Assembly: GCA_029531795.1 (NCBI GenBank)
Contig: JAPEIS010000012.1
Span: 310,001 to 374,000 of the forward strand
From: Sclerotinia nivalis
Lineage: Eukaryota > Ascomycota > Leotiomycetes > Helotiales > Sclerotiniaceae
DNA: 64,000 nt
Reading direction: 5' to 3'
Shown here: one piece after another, positions 36,101-47,632 of the stretch
Layout: every line of letters starts with the position of its first letter
Position numbering within the stretch: the stretch's first letter is position 1
Program-made: the position numbers and the translations under genes
The notes under the pieces: generated by a model
Told to the model about the DNA's origin: nothing
The model's database searches: none
Seen by the model: the letters and a program-made list of their open reading frames with translations, nothing else

Positions 36101-37640
36101 AGGTTTCCTTCTCTTATTGCCCTCCCTGTTAAATTCAATAACAACCTAGCAATTTCCCAAATAAATGTTATCCCAAATAGTACTAGCCTTGATCATCATA
36201 TCCCTCTTCTCGCCCCCGAAAAAGCCCAATCCAATAATCCAATAATCCAATAAATCAATAAATCAATAAAATCAATAAATCACCCCCCAAAAGACCTCTA
36301 TCCCAATACTATATCATATCCTCATATCCTCCTCAAACTCCAACCCAACCCCAAACCCCTACTCCACAATTCTAGAACCGCCGATCCGGAACAAAATAAA
36401 CCATCCCGTTCCATCTCCCATCTCCTATCTCACGTCTCACGTCTCACGTCCCACATCAGAAGTAAGACTTACACGTACAAGTACCTACCATCCCATAACC
36501 ACGGACCCGGATACAATTCTACGCTTTAAGTCTTTAACCAGCATAGTGGAATTTAGGGTGTACGCTCTCGGAATGAAGGGATTATTTTGGTTTTGGTGTG
36601 CTGTGTGCGGTTTGTAGAGATGTATTAGGAACTAGGAACTAGGAGCTAGATTGTTTTCGTGCATATCATATGAAGCGGATTGAAGGGTATTTGTCGATTT
36701 GTGGATTGGTGGTAATATTGGATTATAGATATACAGACTATCAAATCGTACCGTATCCAGCGTTTTATAAATAGGAGATAATCTTAACTAATAACTAATA
36801 ACGCGTACAAAAATTCAAAAGTCAAAAGTTACCCTGTATTTTCTACCATTAAAGATGGATTGGATATGATAACTGATACCGATATACGTGCGGTATGAGT
36901 GAGGGGTTTCAAATACGGATACGTTTTGGATGAATGAAAGAATGGAAGAAAGAATGAGAGAAAGTAGAGTTTATCTAAATCTTAGATACTATACCATACT
37001 ATCCCTTCCCTTCTCTTCTCTTTTCTTCCTTTTTGAGAAATGAATTCCGGATGTCTATTGTGTTCCTTCTATATAAGATGTTACAATATATATATATCCC
37101 CAAAAATTCCAAATCCACATCCATATCCATATCCCAAATCTAAATCCACATATACCCAATAGCTCATCCTCAATACCCTCTCATTTATACAATACCCAGT
37201 ATCCCATATTATACACAATAAACTCATTCTATACCATCCCAATCTATCATCCCCAATCCCCAATCCCCAACCTTTCCTTTCACAATCAACCATCCACCTC
37301 ACCCCTCCCCTCACACCTCTCCCACCCCAAAACCATCAAAACATCCTATCTCATCACTATCACTATTACTACCACTAATGCAAAAAAACAGCATTAATCT
37401 ATATACCCAAAGCCCAGCCCACTAATACTCAATACATACCCATCCCGCTTCATTTGATGCGGATCTCTTTATTCACTCAAATTATCATGATGCGGGTAAT
37501 TTTTGATTTTCTCGGGGCTGGGATTTCTATAATGCTATATTACTGTGGAGTTATTCAGTGGAGGTTTGTTATTAAGGGAAGTATTGTCTTTACTGGTTTT
37601 GATAGTTTGAGGTTTAGAGATTTGAGGATTGGGTAGTATT

Positions 37641-37735
37641 ATGGGATGAGATGAAATGAGATGGGATGAAATGAGATGGGATGGGATGGGATGGGATGAG
37701 ATGAAATGAGATGGGAATGGAATGAGATGGGATGG
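37641..37735. repeat. GGGAT / GAAAT pentamer array
   Basis: About 95 bases are built of ATGGG, ATGAG and ATGAA pentamers in tandem. Related pentamers occur near 90-125, 18,360-18,395 (opposite strand) and 50,408-50,430 (CCTAT variant). Confidence 0.8.
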
Positions 37736-39096
37736 AAGCGCCGGATACTTTTCTTGTCATAAGCTTTTAAATAGAGCGATCTAAATACATCGAAAGGTTA
37801 AGAGAATGAATTGGAAGAATTACATCTAGTTAAACACCCCGAACTAACAACATCTCATCTCTCATCATCCCTTGATCCCCAGCACGCAATAACATAACTT
37901 ATAAATATCCTCCTAAAAGCTCAAGAATCTTCGCCAGCATGTGTATAGAATATTCCCTATCCTGTAAAACCAAACCATGTCTTTCTACCCTATCTGTATA
38001 TACAGGAATCGTCTCTAGCAATCCCCAAAGACCATTTCCTCATCCTTCTCATCCCTATCCATCATCGCCGACCCCTCTCAGTTCGAGAATATATTGTTGA
38101 CCTTGTGATTTATCATTTATCGTTGTGTCGTCTTGTGGGGAAGTATTCATCCTAGAATTATAGAGCAAATAGTGTGCCGTAAACAAATGTCAAAATCATC
38201 AATGCTGTTGATCCGTGCATTAATCGAAGCATTCGTGCAGGTTGATGGTCAGGACTATTGACATGGTTAGGACTGTTGGCGTGGTTGTCATAGCGCTGGA
38301 ATTCTAGGAAGAGGAAGCTATTCGACAGAACCTTTCTGGCGGCGCAGATATGACAGCTGTGAGCCTTCTGCTTTGGGAGGATTACAAGTGGTTTGAAGAA
38401 GATCGTGATATGACACCTGTCCTCTTCGTAATATCCAGATATCGATGTGCAGCGCTCAACAAAAGATCATTTGTCACCCCTGAATCCGACCATGAAGGCC
38501 GAATCGATAAATGAATAATCAGTCCCCATCTCCTCAATAAATTTCGGTATCATCCGAACCCGGGCAAGAAATGGAGCCTCTTACATCGACAATCACGGAT
38601 ACTATCAAAGCGTATTACGCCCCGACAAATCCCATAAACCTAATATCTCACCATCGTATCGCAATCAAAACAAATACAATAACAATCTCATGCCGACATG
38701 ACCGAATTTGAAGAAAATGACGTAGATAATGGAATACCCTCAGACCATAGCTGCTGCTGAACTTCAGTGGGACAAATTTTCGGGAGTCTATTCGCCGGGG
38801 AAATGGGGCCGGACCCAGAACCTCGGGGGGGTCTGCTGATCCATCAGTCTAGAATTGCCTACCTTTTTTGTGCCACGCAGAACGGACCCAAAAATTAACC
38901 TTAATATTTTTGGAGCTCGCGTTATTTTCAGGGTTCGCCCTGCTCGATTAAAAAGGCACTAGGAAGATATATGCATAAAGTAATCATATGATTGTGACAA
39001 ATTTCTTTAGCTTTGACCGTTCTGTGGGATCCCATTTTCTAATTTACATGCAACGTTGATGTGAAGAAAATTGACACTTATCTCACGGCACGTACT

Positions 39097-39116
39097 CCGC
39101 CAACCTGGGTTGGCGG
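39097..39116. repeat. Perfect 9-bp inverted repeat
   Basis: The arms CCGCCAACC and GGTTGGCGG flank TG, giving a GC-rich perfect palindrome in AT-rich DNA. It could be a dimeric regulator site, a hairpin in a transcript or a transposon end relic. No gene was identified beside it. Confidence 0.75.
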
Positions 39117-39800
39117 CTTTTATGAGTGACTAGCAGAAAGAGACAAGGTGTGTACTTCACACGGCTTAGATTCGGAGATCTAGATCTAGATGAGTGTCAG
39201 GAGGATCGCGATATCCAAGAGATGAGGTTGTGAACCATATAACGGCCTTGATGAATGGAAGATCCTGTAAGTATGTATGGGATCAGACGTCAAGTAGCGG
39301 TCAAGAATCACCAGAAGGAAGGCGAGAACCTTGTAATGAAGGTGATTTCGGGTGATTTCGTAGGAAACTTTCGTATTCTATGCAGTGAGCTATCTAAGGG
39401 TCGATCGCAATCTCATTAAACCGCGCAATACCAGAGGATTCCGTATTACCTCTTTAACGGAAGACTCTGGTCTGACATGACAGGAGTGCTATGTTCGTGC
39501 CAATTTCAATGATTACTGGATGTTCCCGATATGATGCTCATTCGAGAGACTGGTGCTTGTTGATGAGCGTCCGACCACACGGTGCCCGTGAGAGATCGAG
39601 TTTGTGATCCCAAAGATCTGCCACCAGATCGGAATAGCCACGCTACTTTTCAACGAACCACGCTGACTAACATGAGAATTATCTGCCACCCAAGAAAAGG
39701 GCCGTAAGAGAAGAATCGGCAAGAATCTCCGGTCGGTTAGGTGTTTCTCAATGTCTTTTCCGAATGTGTTCAAATCGGGAACACATGAAGACGAGGATTC

Positions 39801-39971
39801 TTACACCTTGGTACGCCATGCCATAGTGTTCTCAGGGATTTGGCCCGTGATTGATTCTCGACGACAGTAAAATTTCTTAAAGCTCATGTAGAAAATGATA
39901 GTGAGGAGACAAAAACCAATTGCCGCAAGTATGACGACCAGAACCGTAATACCTTTGACTGTCGATTTCAT
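39801..39971 (-). CDS. Tiny single-pass membrane protein ORF (56 aa)
   Basis: The ATG at 39971 opens a 56-codon frame with one clear membrane helix (about residues 8-31, GITVLVVILAAIGFCLLTII) followed by the basic KKFYCRR segment. The start overlaps the stop of the preceding small frame as ATGA. The frame is also open upstream of the ATG, so it may instead be the last exon of a longer gene. No homologue is recognised. Coding status rests on composition only. Confidence 0.3.
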   Translation of the reverse strand: MKSTVKGITVLVVILAAIGFCLLTIIFYMSFKKFYCRRESITGQIPENTMAWRTKV

Positions 39972-40117
39972 ATGGTATGTGTTGAATCGCGACGTTGACT
40001 TCCGAATTGACGTTTGTAGAAAAAGTTCAAAGCCGAATACGCCAAAATGATTGCTACACAGGCGAGAATAGATGGAAGAATGATGCGGAGTATGGTGTCC
40101 TCTTCCACAGTATACAT
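39968..40117 (-). CDS. Tiny single-pass membrane protein ORF (49 aa)
   Basis: The frame begins MYTVEEDTILRI, has one membrane helix (about residues 11-32, with SILACVAIILAYSALNFF), then a basic YKRQFGSQRR tail, and ends at a TGA sharing ATGA with the next frame. A coding-like stretch farther upstream (near 40,255-40,340, NNTNESFSTLEKFTDRHNE) suggests this may be the last exon of a longer spliced gene. An acceptor TTGTAG lies just before it. The family is unknown. Confidence 0.3.
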   Translation of the reverse strand: MYTVEEDTILRIILPSILACVAIILAYSALNFFYKRQFGSQRRDSTHTI

Positions 40118-42872
40118 GAATCGAGGCTACAACTAATTTTGAGTCTCAAAAATGCTATGAAGAGGATATCAGACGATGTCTGTGACACAATGCAGCATGA
40201 CTGCAAGACCGCACAACTGCAAGAAGGATGTATGATGATGCCAATGTGATAAGTACCTAGTAATGTGTTCGTTATGTCGGTCCGTGAACTTCTCGAGGGT
40301 TGAGAATGACTCGTTTGTATTGTTCAAAGTCCCACGATCTGAACGCGGAAGAAAATGTCAAACAGTCTTTGAGGTAAGGTTCGTAATACGTGGTATATGG
40401 CTGTCTAGGCGTGCCATAGGCAATGAGGGAAATAAATGATTAAGGAATGATAAATAATAAGAAAGGAATCTCTAGAGACGATATTAATCGGAAATTTAAT
40501 GATCATGGTAATCCATGGAGGAAAGAACTCATGATGGGTTGAGGGGGGTAATTGCGACCTGCAACTGCGCCGACTGTGACCCCTCCTTAACGCTTCAACC
40601 CGCAAGCAATGTTCCCTCCTTCCACTTGATGTTTTGTTATCCCAATTGAGAATAAAATATCAATGACTTCCATCTACTGAGTCTTGGTTATGTAAGCGAT
40701 TCATAGTACAATATGTGAAAATAATTACCTATGCATTCTCACGATTCCCAAATTTGACCATAGTGAAGCGGATAAGTGTGGGGTACAATCCCAGTGAGTA
40801 GTTCGTCCAGCTATTGATTATTTGAGGGGCCCTAAATCCCTAGTGCAGCGGCAATATGTTGTGGTACCAAGATCTCAAACCAGATCTATGAAGCTAAAGG
40901 GAGTGTTTCTGCCATGCAGGATACTGGGATCGCAATCTTAGTAATTCTAGCGGTTTCCCAAGTAGAAGAATCTTCATTGAACCCTATTCCAAAATCAGCC
41001 AGCCAGCATATAGACGAGTCCAGAAAATCGGGTGAATCTCTTCACTCCATTCGCAGAAGTAGGTATAATTTGAACCCATATAATCCACTCGCTTTTTATC
41101 CTTGCTGGTAGTTTTCTCCAATAATGTCGTGTGACGGTGAAGATTGGTGAGTATGTCATGAGGCTTTTGATACCCTTGAACTCGAGGCCCCACCCAACAG
41201 CAGGTAAACCATGACCATGAAATTTGAAGCCTCTGAATGTTGATATCACTGATATACATTCAAACTTTAAAAGCTTCAGATTTTTTTTAAAAGGTTGTTC
41301 TCACTCAATTCCCATAAGAAAAGGATATTCGAAACTAGAACCGATCGGTCATTTTTGATTGAGTTGCTGTTTAGCCCTGAGTAGCTGAGATCCCCACGAG
41401 ACCATAACAGGGTATTGAAAATCGGTCATATAACCCTCAAAGAAGGCTTTTGAGGAGCGCCACCAACACACCATACTCAAAAGTGATAAATGCATATAAC
41501 TGATGAGCTGACACTGCCTGGCAATAAGAAATTTAGGAGGGAAAAATAAGACTCTCCCGTGTGTCAATAAGTTTCACTGAAAGAAACCCTTTTTCATCCG
41601 GCAATTGATTATCCTAAAATCAGATTGACGTGCAATTGATGCTAAACTCGGATTGATGTGCAAGTTAGTCAGGTGTAATAAATTGATACTAAACTCGGAT
41701 TGAGCAAATTAGTCAGGTGTAAAAGTAAATTGATGCTAAACTCAGATTGAAGTATAGTCAATAAACTCGGATTAAGATGTAGAATAGATGATCCATTGAC
41801 ATCAAGGGTAATGTACCTAGGCACTATCGGGGTACACGGGAAAGAAATGTTAAAAAGAGAAAGATATCCCTTTGATGTAACATTCAATCCAAGTTTAATC
41901 CGAATTAAATCTGAATTTTTAGTCCAAGTACTGTTGTATTCTTTGGTTGTAATTTATTGATATTTTTTCCACTGCCCCTCAGGAGCCGAGGTGACAATGG
42001 TGACAAGTTGCCGGGTCGGATGGCCCTGCATTTTTCCCTTAGTGTGGCCGAGTGGCCCTTACCGAGATAAGGATGGCTTGCGATTTACCACCGTGGTCCT
42101 GGACCATTCCCTTGGGAATACGGCATGAAATCAATCTTGCATTTCGTTGCATTAGATCTATACAACGCTCGAATGTTGAGTAGATCTAAGACTCTCACAA
42201 TAATGTGTGTATCAGTGCAACCGGCTTCCCTTGCGTGGAATTCCCCGTGCAATAGTCTGAGGGAAAAAAGAAGAACGAAACAAAGAAGAAAGGGCCACAG
42301 AGAGGGATTACCCGCAGAAAATCAAGAAAGTCTTCTTCGGTCAATGCGGTCAGAGCTGATATTATCGAAAATAGATTGGCTATGACTGGTCGTGAGAACA
42401 CAAGCGGGTAGTTCTCCAATCGATCGAGGCGGCATGAGCTCTTTTTGAGATACCTATCGGGATTGAAGATTTTCTCTCATCTAGGATATGTTCAAGAAGT
42501 ATCTCAGCCTCATTTACTTTCTTCTCCGAGTGTGAGCCATGAAGAAAGATAAAAGGAGTCCATTCGTCCATGTTTTCGAAGTATTTCTCACCATCATCTC
42601 AATCAGTCCTCTATTCACATCGTCCTCATTTTGACAATCATAACGCACTTCTGATATCATTCAGTCAAGCATTCGTCCCCCATCACAAGTGCAGAACTTC
42701 GAGCATTACCGCATCCGACAATCGATAAGTTGTTGACTGAAATCAGAAGAAGAGAATCGCATTCGATAACCCACACCTTTCATAACACTTTGGGTTCCAG
42801 TTCCTGGTAGTCAAAGAGCTCTTCCATCAGTAGTCATACTCAACAAGTCTCAATACCCGCTCCACCTTCACC
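40118..42872. other. Gene-poor stretch (2.7 kb)
   Basis: Possible upstream exons of the small membrane ORFs lie at 40,255-40,340. Around 40,984-41,260 two overlapping minus-strand frames exist, one with a GFKFHGHGLPAVGWGLEFKG segment that could be a relic; no family is recognised. A tandem repeat lies at 41,634-41,775. The final 300 bases form the upstream region of the velvet gene. Confidence 0.35.
41634..41775. repeat. Imperfect tandem repeat, ~46-bp unit
   Basis: A unit beginning AATTGATGCTAAACTCGGAT and containing AGTTAGTCAGGTGTAA occurs about 2.7 times, with small deletions in the later copies. Confidence 0.75.
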
Positions 42873-43416
42873 ATGTTGTCCATCGCAGTCCAACCTCCCG
42901 CTCGAGCTCGCCCAGGAGCAATCTTGTATCCTCCTCTTATTGTTCAACTCAGTAGTGAACATGATTTGTATGAACATCTTGCCGGCTACTGGACCTGTGT
43001 TTCACTCATTCATTACGCCAGCGGCCAAGTCATATATGAACAAATGGACGGTAAAGCCGCAGATTCTGCGCATCCAATTGCTCAAACCAGATCTAGAGGT
43101 GTTCGCGATCAAGCATACTTCTTTTTCCCAGATCTTGCAATTCACGCCACTGGCCGCTATCGCCTTAGAATCAGTTTGATGAGAATGGATTATTCTCCCG
43201 AGTCAGGTCCAGATGGTGCAGTTGTTTGCGATGAACAGGTGGATACACGTTCGATTACCGTGGAAGAGTCCGGTCCAAACTATACTCGACCGAGTAAGAA
43301 TTTATCTGATATTTACTTGGGGACAGATTTGGCTAACAGGTGTAGATTCTCAAGAACGTGCTTTCATTCGAATGTTACGAGATGATGGTCAAGATGTTCC
43401 AACTCCAGCTCATTGA
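42873..43416 (+). CDS. Minimal velvet-domain protein
   Basis: Exons 42873-43293 and 43346-43416 give 163 residues. The intron has a GTAAGA donor, a CTAAC branch and a GTGTAG acceptor. The whole protein is a velvet domain: an N-terminal QPPARARP segment followed by PPLIVQL, a YWTCVSLIHYASG strand pair, RDQAYFFFPDLAIHATGRYRLRI in the core, and a closing AFIRMLRDDGQDVP. Velvet proteins bind DNA through an NF-kappaB-like fold and control development and secondary metabolism as homo- or heterodimers. This member lacks the linker and long extensions of VeA, VelB and VosA and carries no clear nuclear signal. It may need a partner or be one of the smaller, less studied velvet paralogues. The usual QQPxRARxxGxGDKDRR segment is shortened. 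Confidence 0.85.
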
Positions 43417-44506
43417 ATGAGGTCGGAAACGCTGAAGATGTTGGAGAGTCTCACAACATGAGGTGGTATCGAAGTGTGGGGTAATGGTGGGAATTCGGTC
43501 TTCATATTTGATGCGTTTTGGGATTTTGATTTTTGGGTGTTATCAATTTTGGTTTTTCTATATGGTTATATGTTATCAGTATCATTCCTTTTCAGAGGAG
43601 TATATACCATACTTATCTCTTGGTCTTTGTTTGGATATAGACAAGATTTGGTATGGTGTAAGAAAAGAGGGGAGGTTATTGTCTTTTGGATCAGATATGA
43701 TTGGTTGTTCGAATATGGATGGCGTTAAAAAGGAAAGGAATTACCATTATCGTTATCATGACTTCTTCGATCGTTTCAAGAAAATAATAAGTATGAACTA
43801 TCATCAATCAAAAAGTGACAACGATTTGAATCACTGTGTTGGAACCTGAACATGATGTTTTGGGTTGAAGAAGTAAGACATGAGAGAGAAGGTTGCAAAA
43901 GTGGATCTAGGTAGGAATAAGAATGGTAGAAGAGTGAGAGAGGGGGTGAACGCCAAACGTTTCAAGACGAGCTGTGCGGGGAAATGGAAGGATCTTAGAT
44001 CTTAATCAAGTCTAGGTCTTTCTTCCCTCAAAATTGAATTCTCCACGATATACGGTGGTACCGTTACTATGAAAAGTGGCTCAAGAGAGGTGAAGTTCAT
44101 GCATGGCTTTGAACATTTTCTAGAATGAATTTAGAATATATTCTGCCACGAAAATACTATTGTAGAAGGCGGTATGAATATTTTGTGTACCCAACCACGT
44201 GTTTGACATCGGGCGGAACTTTTTGAGTGCCGGGGGTGGGGTATAGTTTAGTCCTTAAACAAAAGGCAGAAACAATCAAATTTCCTTTTCATGCCTCAAA
44301 GGCGGTAAACAAAAACCAGCACCTGGTTTCCAAGAACTGTTCGAGTCACCAACAAGAATAAGAAACAAGACTCACATTTTTATATTGAGTGAGCTTCACA
44401 TATAAATTACCTTCCCAACTTTACCATCATTCTAAGAGAAAAGGTATATCTTCTTCTTATGAATACTCTCTCTTTTTTCTTCCTCCTTTAACCTCGTCCC
44501 AACCTT
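43417..44506. other. Intergenic, ArgRS upstream region
   Basis: Velvet 3' region and arginyl-tRNA synthetase upstream region. The frames at 43,463-43,849 overlap each other and show no family features. Confidence 0.35.
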
Positions 44507-44644
44507 ATGATCTTCACCTTTTCTATCTTTCGAAAGCATTCAAGCAATTGTTTAAAATTGATACCCACTTCAGTCCAAACTACCCCTCGATTTAAACCCC
44601 ACCACCTCAGTTCTTTTCGCACATTGACAACCACAATTTACAAG
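44507..44644 (+). other. In-frame N-terminal extension of ArgRS, candidate mitochondrial presequence
   Basis: An ATG at 44507 is in frame with the downstream ATG at 44645, and the 46 codons between contain no stop. The encoded extension starts MIFTFSIFRKHSSN and contains no Asp or Glu but many Ser, Thr, Arg, Lys and hydrophobic residues, as in matrix-targeting peptides. Translation from the two ATGs would yield mitochondrial and cytosolic forms from one gene. Confidence 0.6.
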
Positions 44645-46695
44645 ATGGCGGCGACAGATTCGTCCTCAAACTTCATTTCGGAGAAGCTCAAGTCTTTGAG
44701 TGTCTCAGATCTACCAAAATTCCCTAATTGTCATCCTGATGTCAACATCGTCGATATCTACAGAGCTCACATTACTTCTACCTTGGCTGAGATTACTGGT
44801 GTAGATTCTATCATCATCTACCGTGCATTGGCATGGACGAATACGTTAGACAAAGGTGACATAGTCTTGCCTGTGCCAGCTTTGCGAGTGAAGGGAAAAA
44901 GGCCCAACGAGTTGGCAGAGGAATGGGCGGCAAAGGTATATCTGTCGCAACCTATTTACATTATGAGAATCACTAAAAAATTTGATTGGAATAGTATCCT
45001 GAATCTCCTCTCGTTCACAAACCTACCACCAATGGCGTCTACCTGCAATTCTTCTTCAAAGCCGACAAACTTAATGAACTTCTCATTCCTACCATTATCC
45101 GACAAGGGTCGAACTTTGGAGAAAACAAATATCTTGGTCTCGTGGATCCAGAAGATCCATCCAAAGGACAAAAGAAAATAGTCATTGAATTCTCGTCCCC
45201 GAATATCGCAAAGCCTTTCCATGCAGGTCATCTTCGAAGCACAATCATTGGAGGTTTCTTGTCGAATCTTTACGCAGCAGTAGGATGGAATGTTACTCGA
45301 GTCAACTATCTTGGAGATTGGGGCAAACAATATGGATTATTGGCTTTGGGTTTTGACAGATATGGAGATGAAGAAGCTTTAAAGGCAGATCCCATCAACC
45401 ATCTTTTTCAAATCTATGTCAAAATCAACCAAGATGTCAAAGCCGAGGCTGATAAGATGGCAGCATTGGAGGCAGAAGGAAAAACAGATGAAGCATTGCA
45501 TATCAAGAATGAGGGACTAGATGAACAAGCTCGCCGATATTTTAAAGCAATGACGGAGAACGATGAAAAAGCAATTGCGCAATGGGCTCGATTCCGTGAA
45601 CTCAGTATTAAGAGATATAGGGAGACATATGCACGATTGAATATTCATTTTGATGATTATTCGGGAGAATCTCAAGTCAAAGCAGAAGTAATGGAGGAGA
45701 CCGGAAAGAAAATGGAAGAAATGAAGATTGCTGAAGAATCGCAAGGCGCTATGATTGTCGATTTCACCAAGCACGTTCCAGGAAAGATTGGCAAAGGTCT
45801 TGGAAAAGCAATTGTCAAAAGAAGGGATGGCACAGCACTTTATCTTACTCGAGATATTAGTGAACTGTTGCAACGAAAGGAGAAGTATGACTTTGATCAG
45901 ATGATTTATGTTGTCGCAACTGATCAAGAGTTGCATTTACAACAATTATTCAAGATTATTGAGCTTTTGGGTTACAAAGAACTCCGGGATAAGTGTCAAC
46001 ACATCAACTTTGGTTTAGTACATGGCATGAGTACTCGTCGCGGTACTGTCAAATTTTTGGATGACATCTTAAGAGATGTTGCTGAAAAGATGCATGAAGT
46101 TATGCAGAAGAATGAGGCCAAATATGAACAAATTGCCGATCCATTAGCTACTTCCGATATCCTCGGTATCAGTTCTGTCATGGTACAAGATATGAGTGGT
46201 AAACGGTACGTAATTGCTTTATTCTAACTTCTTTCCTTTCCATAACTAAGAATCACAAACTAATTTAACCTCAGTGTTAACGGCTATACCTTCAACATGG
46301 ACACCATGACATCCTTCGAAGGTGATACTGGTCCATATCTCCAATATGCCCATGCTCGTCTTTGCTCCATCACCCGCAAAGCAGCACTTACCCCAGAAGA
46401 AATTGCCTCAGCTGATCTATCACTTCTCACCGAAATCCACGCTCAAAACCTCATCAGAACTCTCTCACAATACCCAGATGTCGTTCAAAACACCGCCAAG
46501 ACCTTAGAACCAACAACTATCCTCACATATCTTTTCAAGATGACTCACGTGCTCAGCAGTAGTTATGATCATCTTAGAATTATGGGTAGTGAGAAGGAGG
46601 TCATGAAGGCTAGAATGGCACTTTATGATGCTGCTAGGGTGGTTCTTTATAATGGTATGAGAATTTTGGGATTGAGTCCTGTGGAGAGAATGTAG
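44645..46695 (+). CDS. Arginyl-tRNA synthetase
   Basis: Exons 44645-44935, 44995-46205 and 46275-46695 give 640 residues from the second ATG. The class I synthetase signatures are present: HAGH (173-176, HIGH motif) in PNIAKPFHAGHLRST, and HGMSTRRGTVKF (about 440-451) in place of KMSKS. The C-terminal third holds the DALR-type anticodon-binding helices and ends in SPVERM, as in eukaryotic ArgRS. The N-terminal ~120 residues form the Add-1-like domain. The enzyme charges tRNA-Arg with arginine using ATP. The introns have GTATAT and GTACGT donors and 59- and 69-nt lengths, and each junction restores the family frame. With the upstream in-frame ATG (44507) the protein would be 686 residues and probably mitochondrial. 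Confidence 0.95.
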
Positions 46696-47369
46696 ATTAT
46701 GGCTTGTGAGTCGACCAGCTGGCAAGCTATCGCAAATACTGAAGGAAGTAAAAGTCAAGCTATGACACTTGATTGATTGTGAGGGATGAGAATCAATGGT
46801 GAGACCAGAATTACAGACGCGATCATTTAGAAAGTCGAGTAGAGCATACTTCATTGATAAGATCAAAATCTAAGGTCTCAAGTGCACGATTATAGCTTAA
46901 GAATAGATAGTCAACGTCATAGTATCAAGCAAATTTATAACATACAAATTGTCTTGATTACCCCATCGTTTTTTTCAACACACAAACCTAACCTAAGCTA
47001 AGATCTCAATGGTTTTTTTTGGTTTTTTTGGGGGTTTCTGATAGTGTCAATGTAAAATCTATTTCCTATCCTCTGAACCCCAAAGGCCACAGACCGCAAG
47101 ATAAACTGTAAGATACAGCTCTTCTTTACATCGACATTCAACATTCAACATTATATAAAAATAATCAAATAAAAATAATCAAATAAAAGAATGACGAATA
47201 CGAAGAGATAAAACTGTAGTTTGGTTTGAAGTAGTGTAATATTTTTAAGAATTTTGCTTTAAAGGTTAATATAAGATTATCTTACTTTTATTTTTATTTT
47301 TATAGATGCTTTTGTGTGGAATTCTTGGTGTTTTTTTTTTTATATGTATAGGTATTATTTATAAATTAA
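46696..47369. other. 3' flank of ArgRS
   Basis: AT-rich DNA with T-rich runs near 47,010-47,030 and 47,330. No gene was recognised. Confidence 0.35.
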
Positions 47370-47550
47370 ATGAATTTGAGGAAGAGAAGAGGAGGGAAGA
47401 GAAAAGAGAAGAGGAGAAGAGAAGAAAAGAAGAAAAGAAAAAGAGAAGAAAAGGAGAAGAGAAGAAGAGAAGAAGAGAAGAAGAGAAGAAGAGAAGAAGA
47501 GAAGAAGAGAAGAAGAGAAGAAGAGAAGAAGAGAAGAAGAGAAGAGAAGT
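47370..47550. repeat. Polypurine GAAGA repeat tract
   Basis: About 170 bases of the + strand are almost purely G and A, dominated by tandem GAGAAGAA units. The tract lies between the convergent ArgRS and malic enzyme loci. Frames through it encode Glu/Lys/Arg or Ser/Leu/Phe low-complexity peptides and are not considered genes. Such mirror-like purine tracts can form triplex DNA. Confidence 0.85.
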
Positions 47551-47632
47551 GTCAAAAAGCCCTCTCAAATTCCCCTTCCAACCCCCCAAACTCCCTTCAC
47601 CCTCACCCTTACAACCACCTCCCCCAACCCCT

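Larger units (their letters stand above)
33148..39800. other. Gene-poor stretch (6.7 kb) with simple repeats
   Basis: No gene is supported. Near 33,546-33,909 short frames (MGRRPTYDNEDQTSEAERHH; a Ser/Asp/Glu-rich segment ending LLNRRPL) look partly coding but are broken by a TGA and a frame change. Simple repeats include an ATCTC run at about 34,733-34,757, AATCAATA-type repeats at 36,225-36,285 and a GGGAT/GAGAT pentamer array at 37,641-37,735. Frames at 34,833-35,220 are His/Thr/Pro-rich and low in complexity. A 20-bp palindrome at 39,097 is listed separately. Confidence 0.4.

Noticed and set aside
40984..41259. Two overlapping - strand frames
   Set aside because: One has a protein-like segment, but no start, splice context or family could be established.
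43463..43849. 128-codon + frame after the velvet gene
   Set aside because: It is rich in Phe, Tyr and Gly from AT-biased UTR sequence and overlaps another frame, with no domain.
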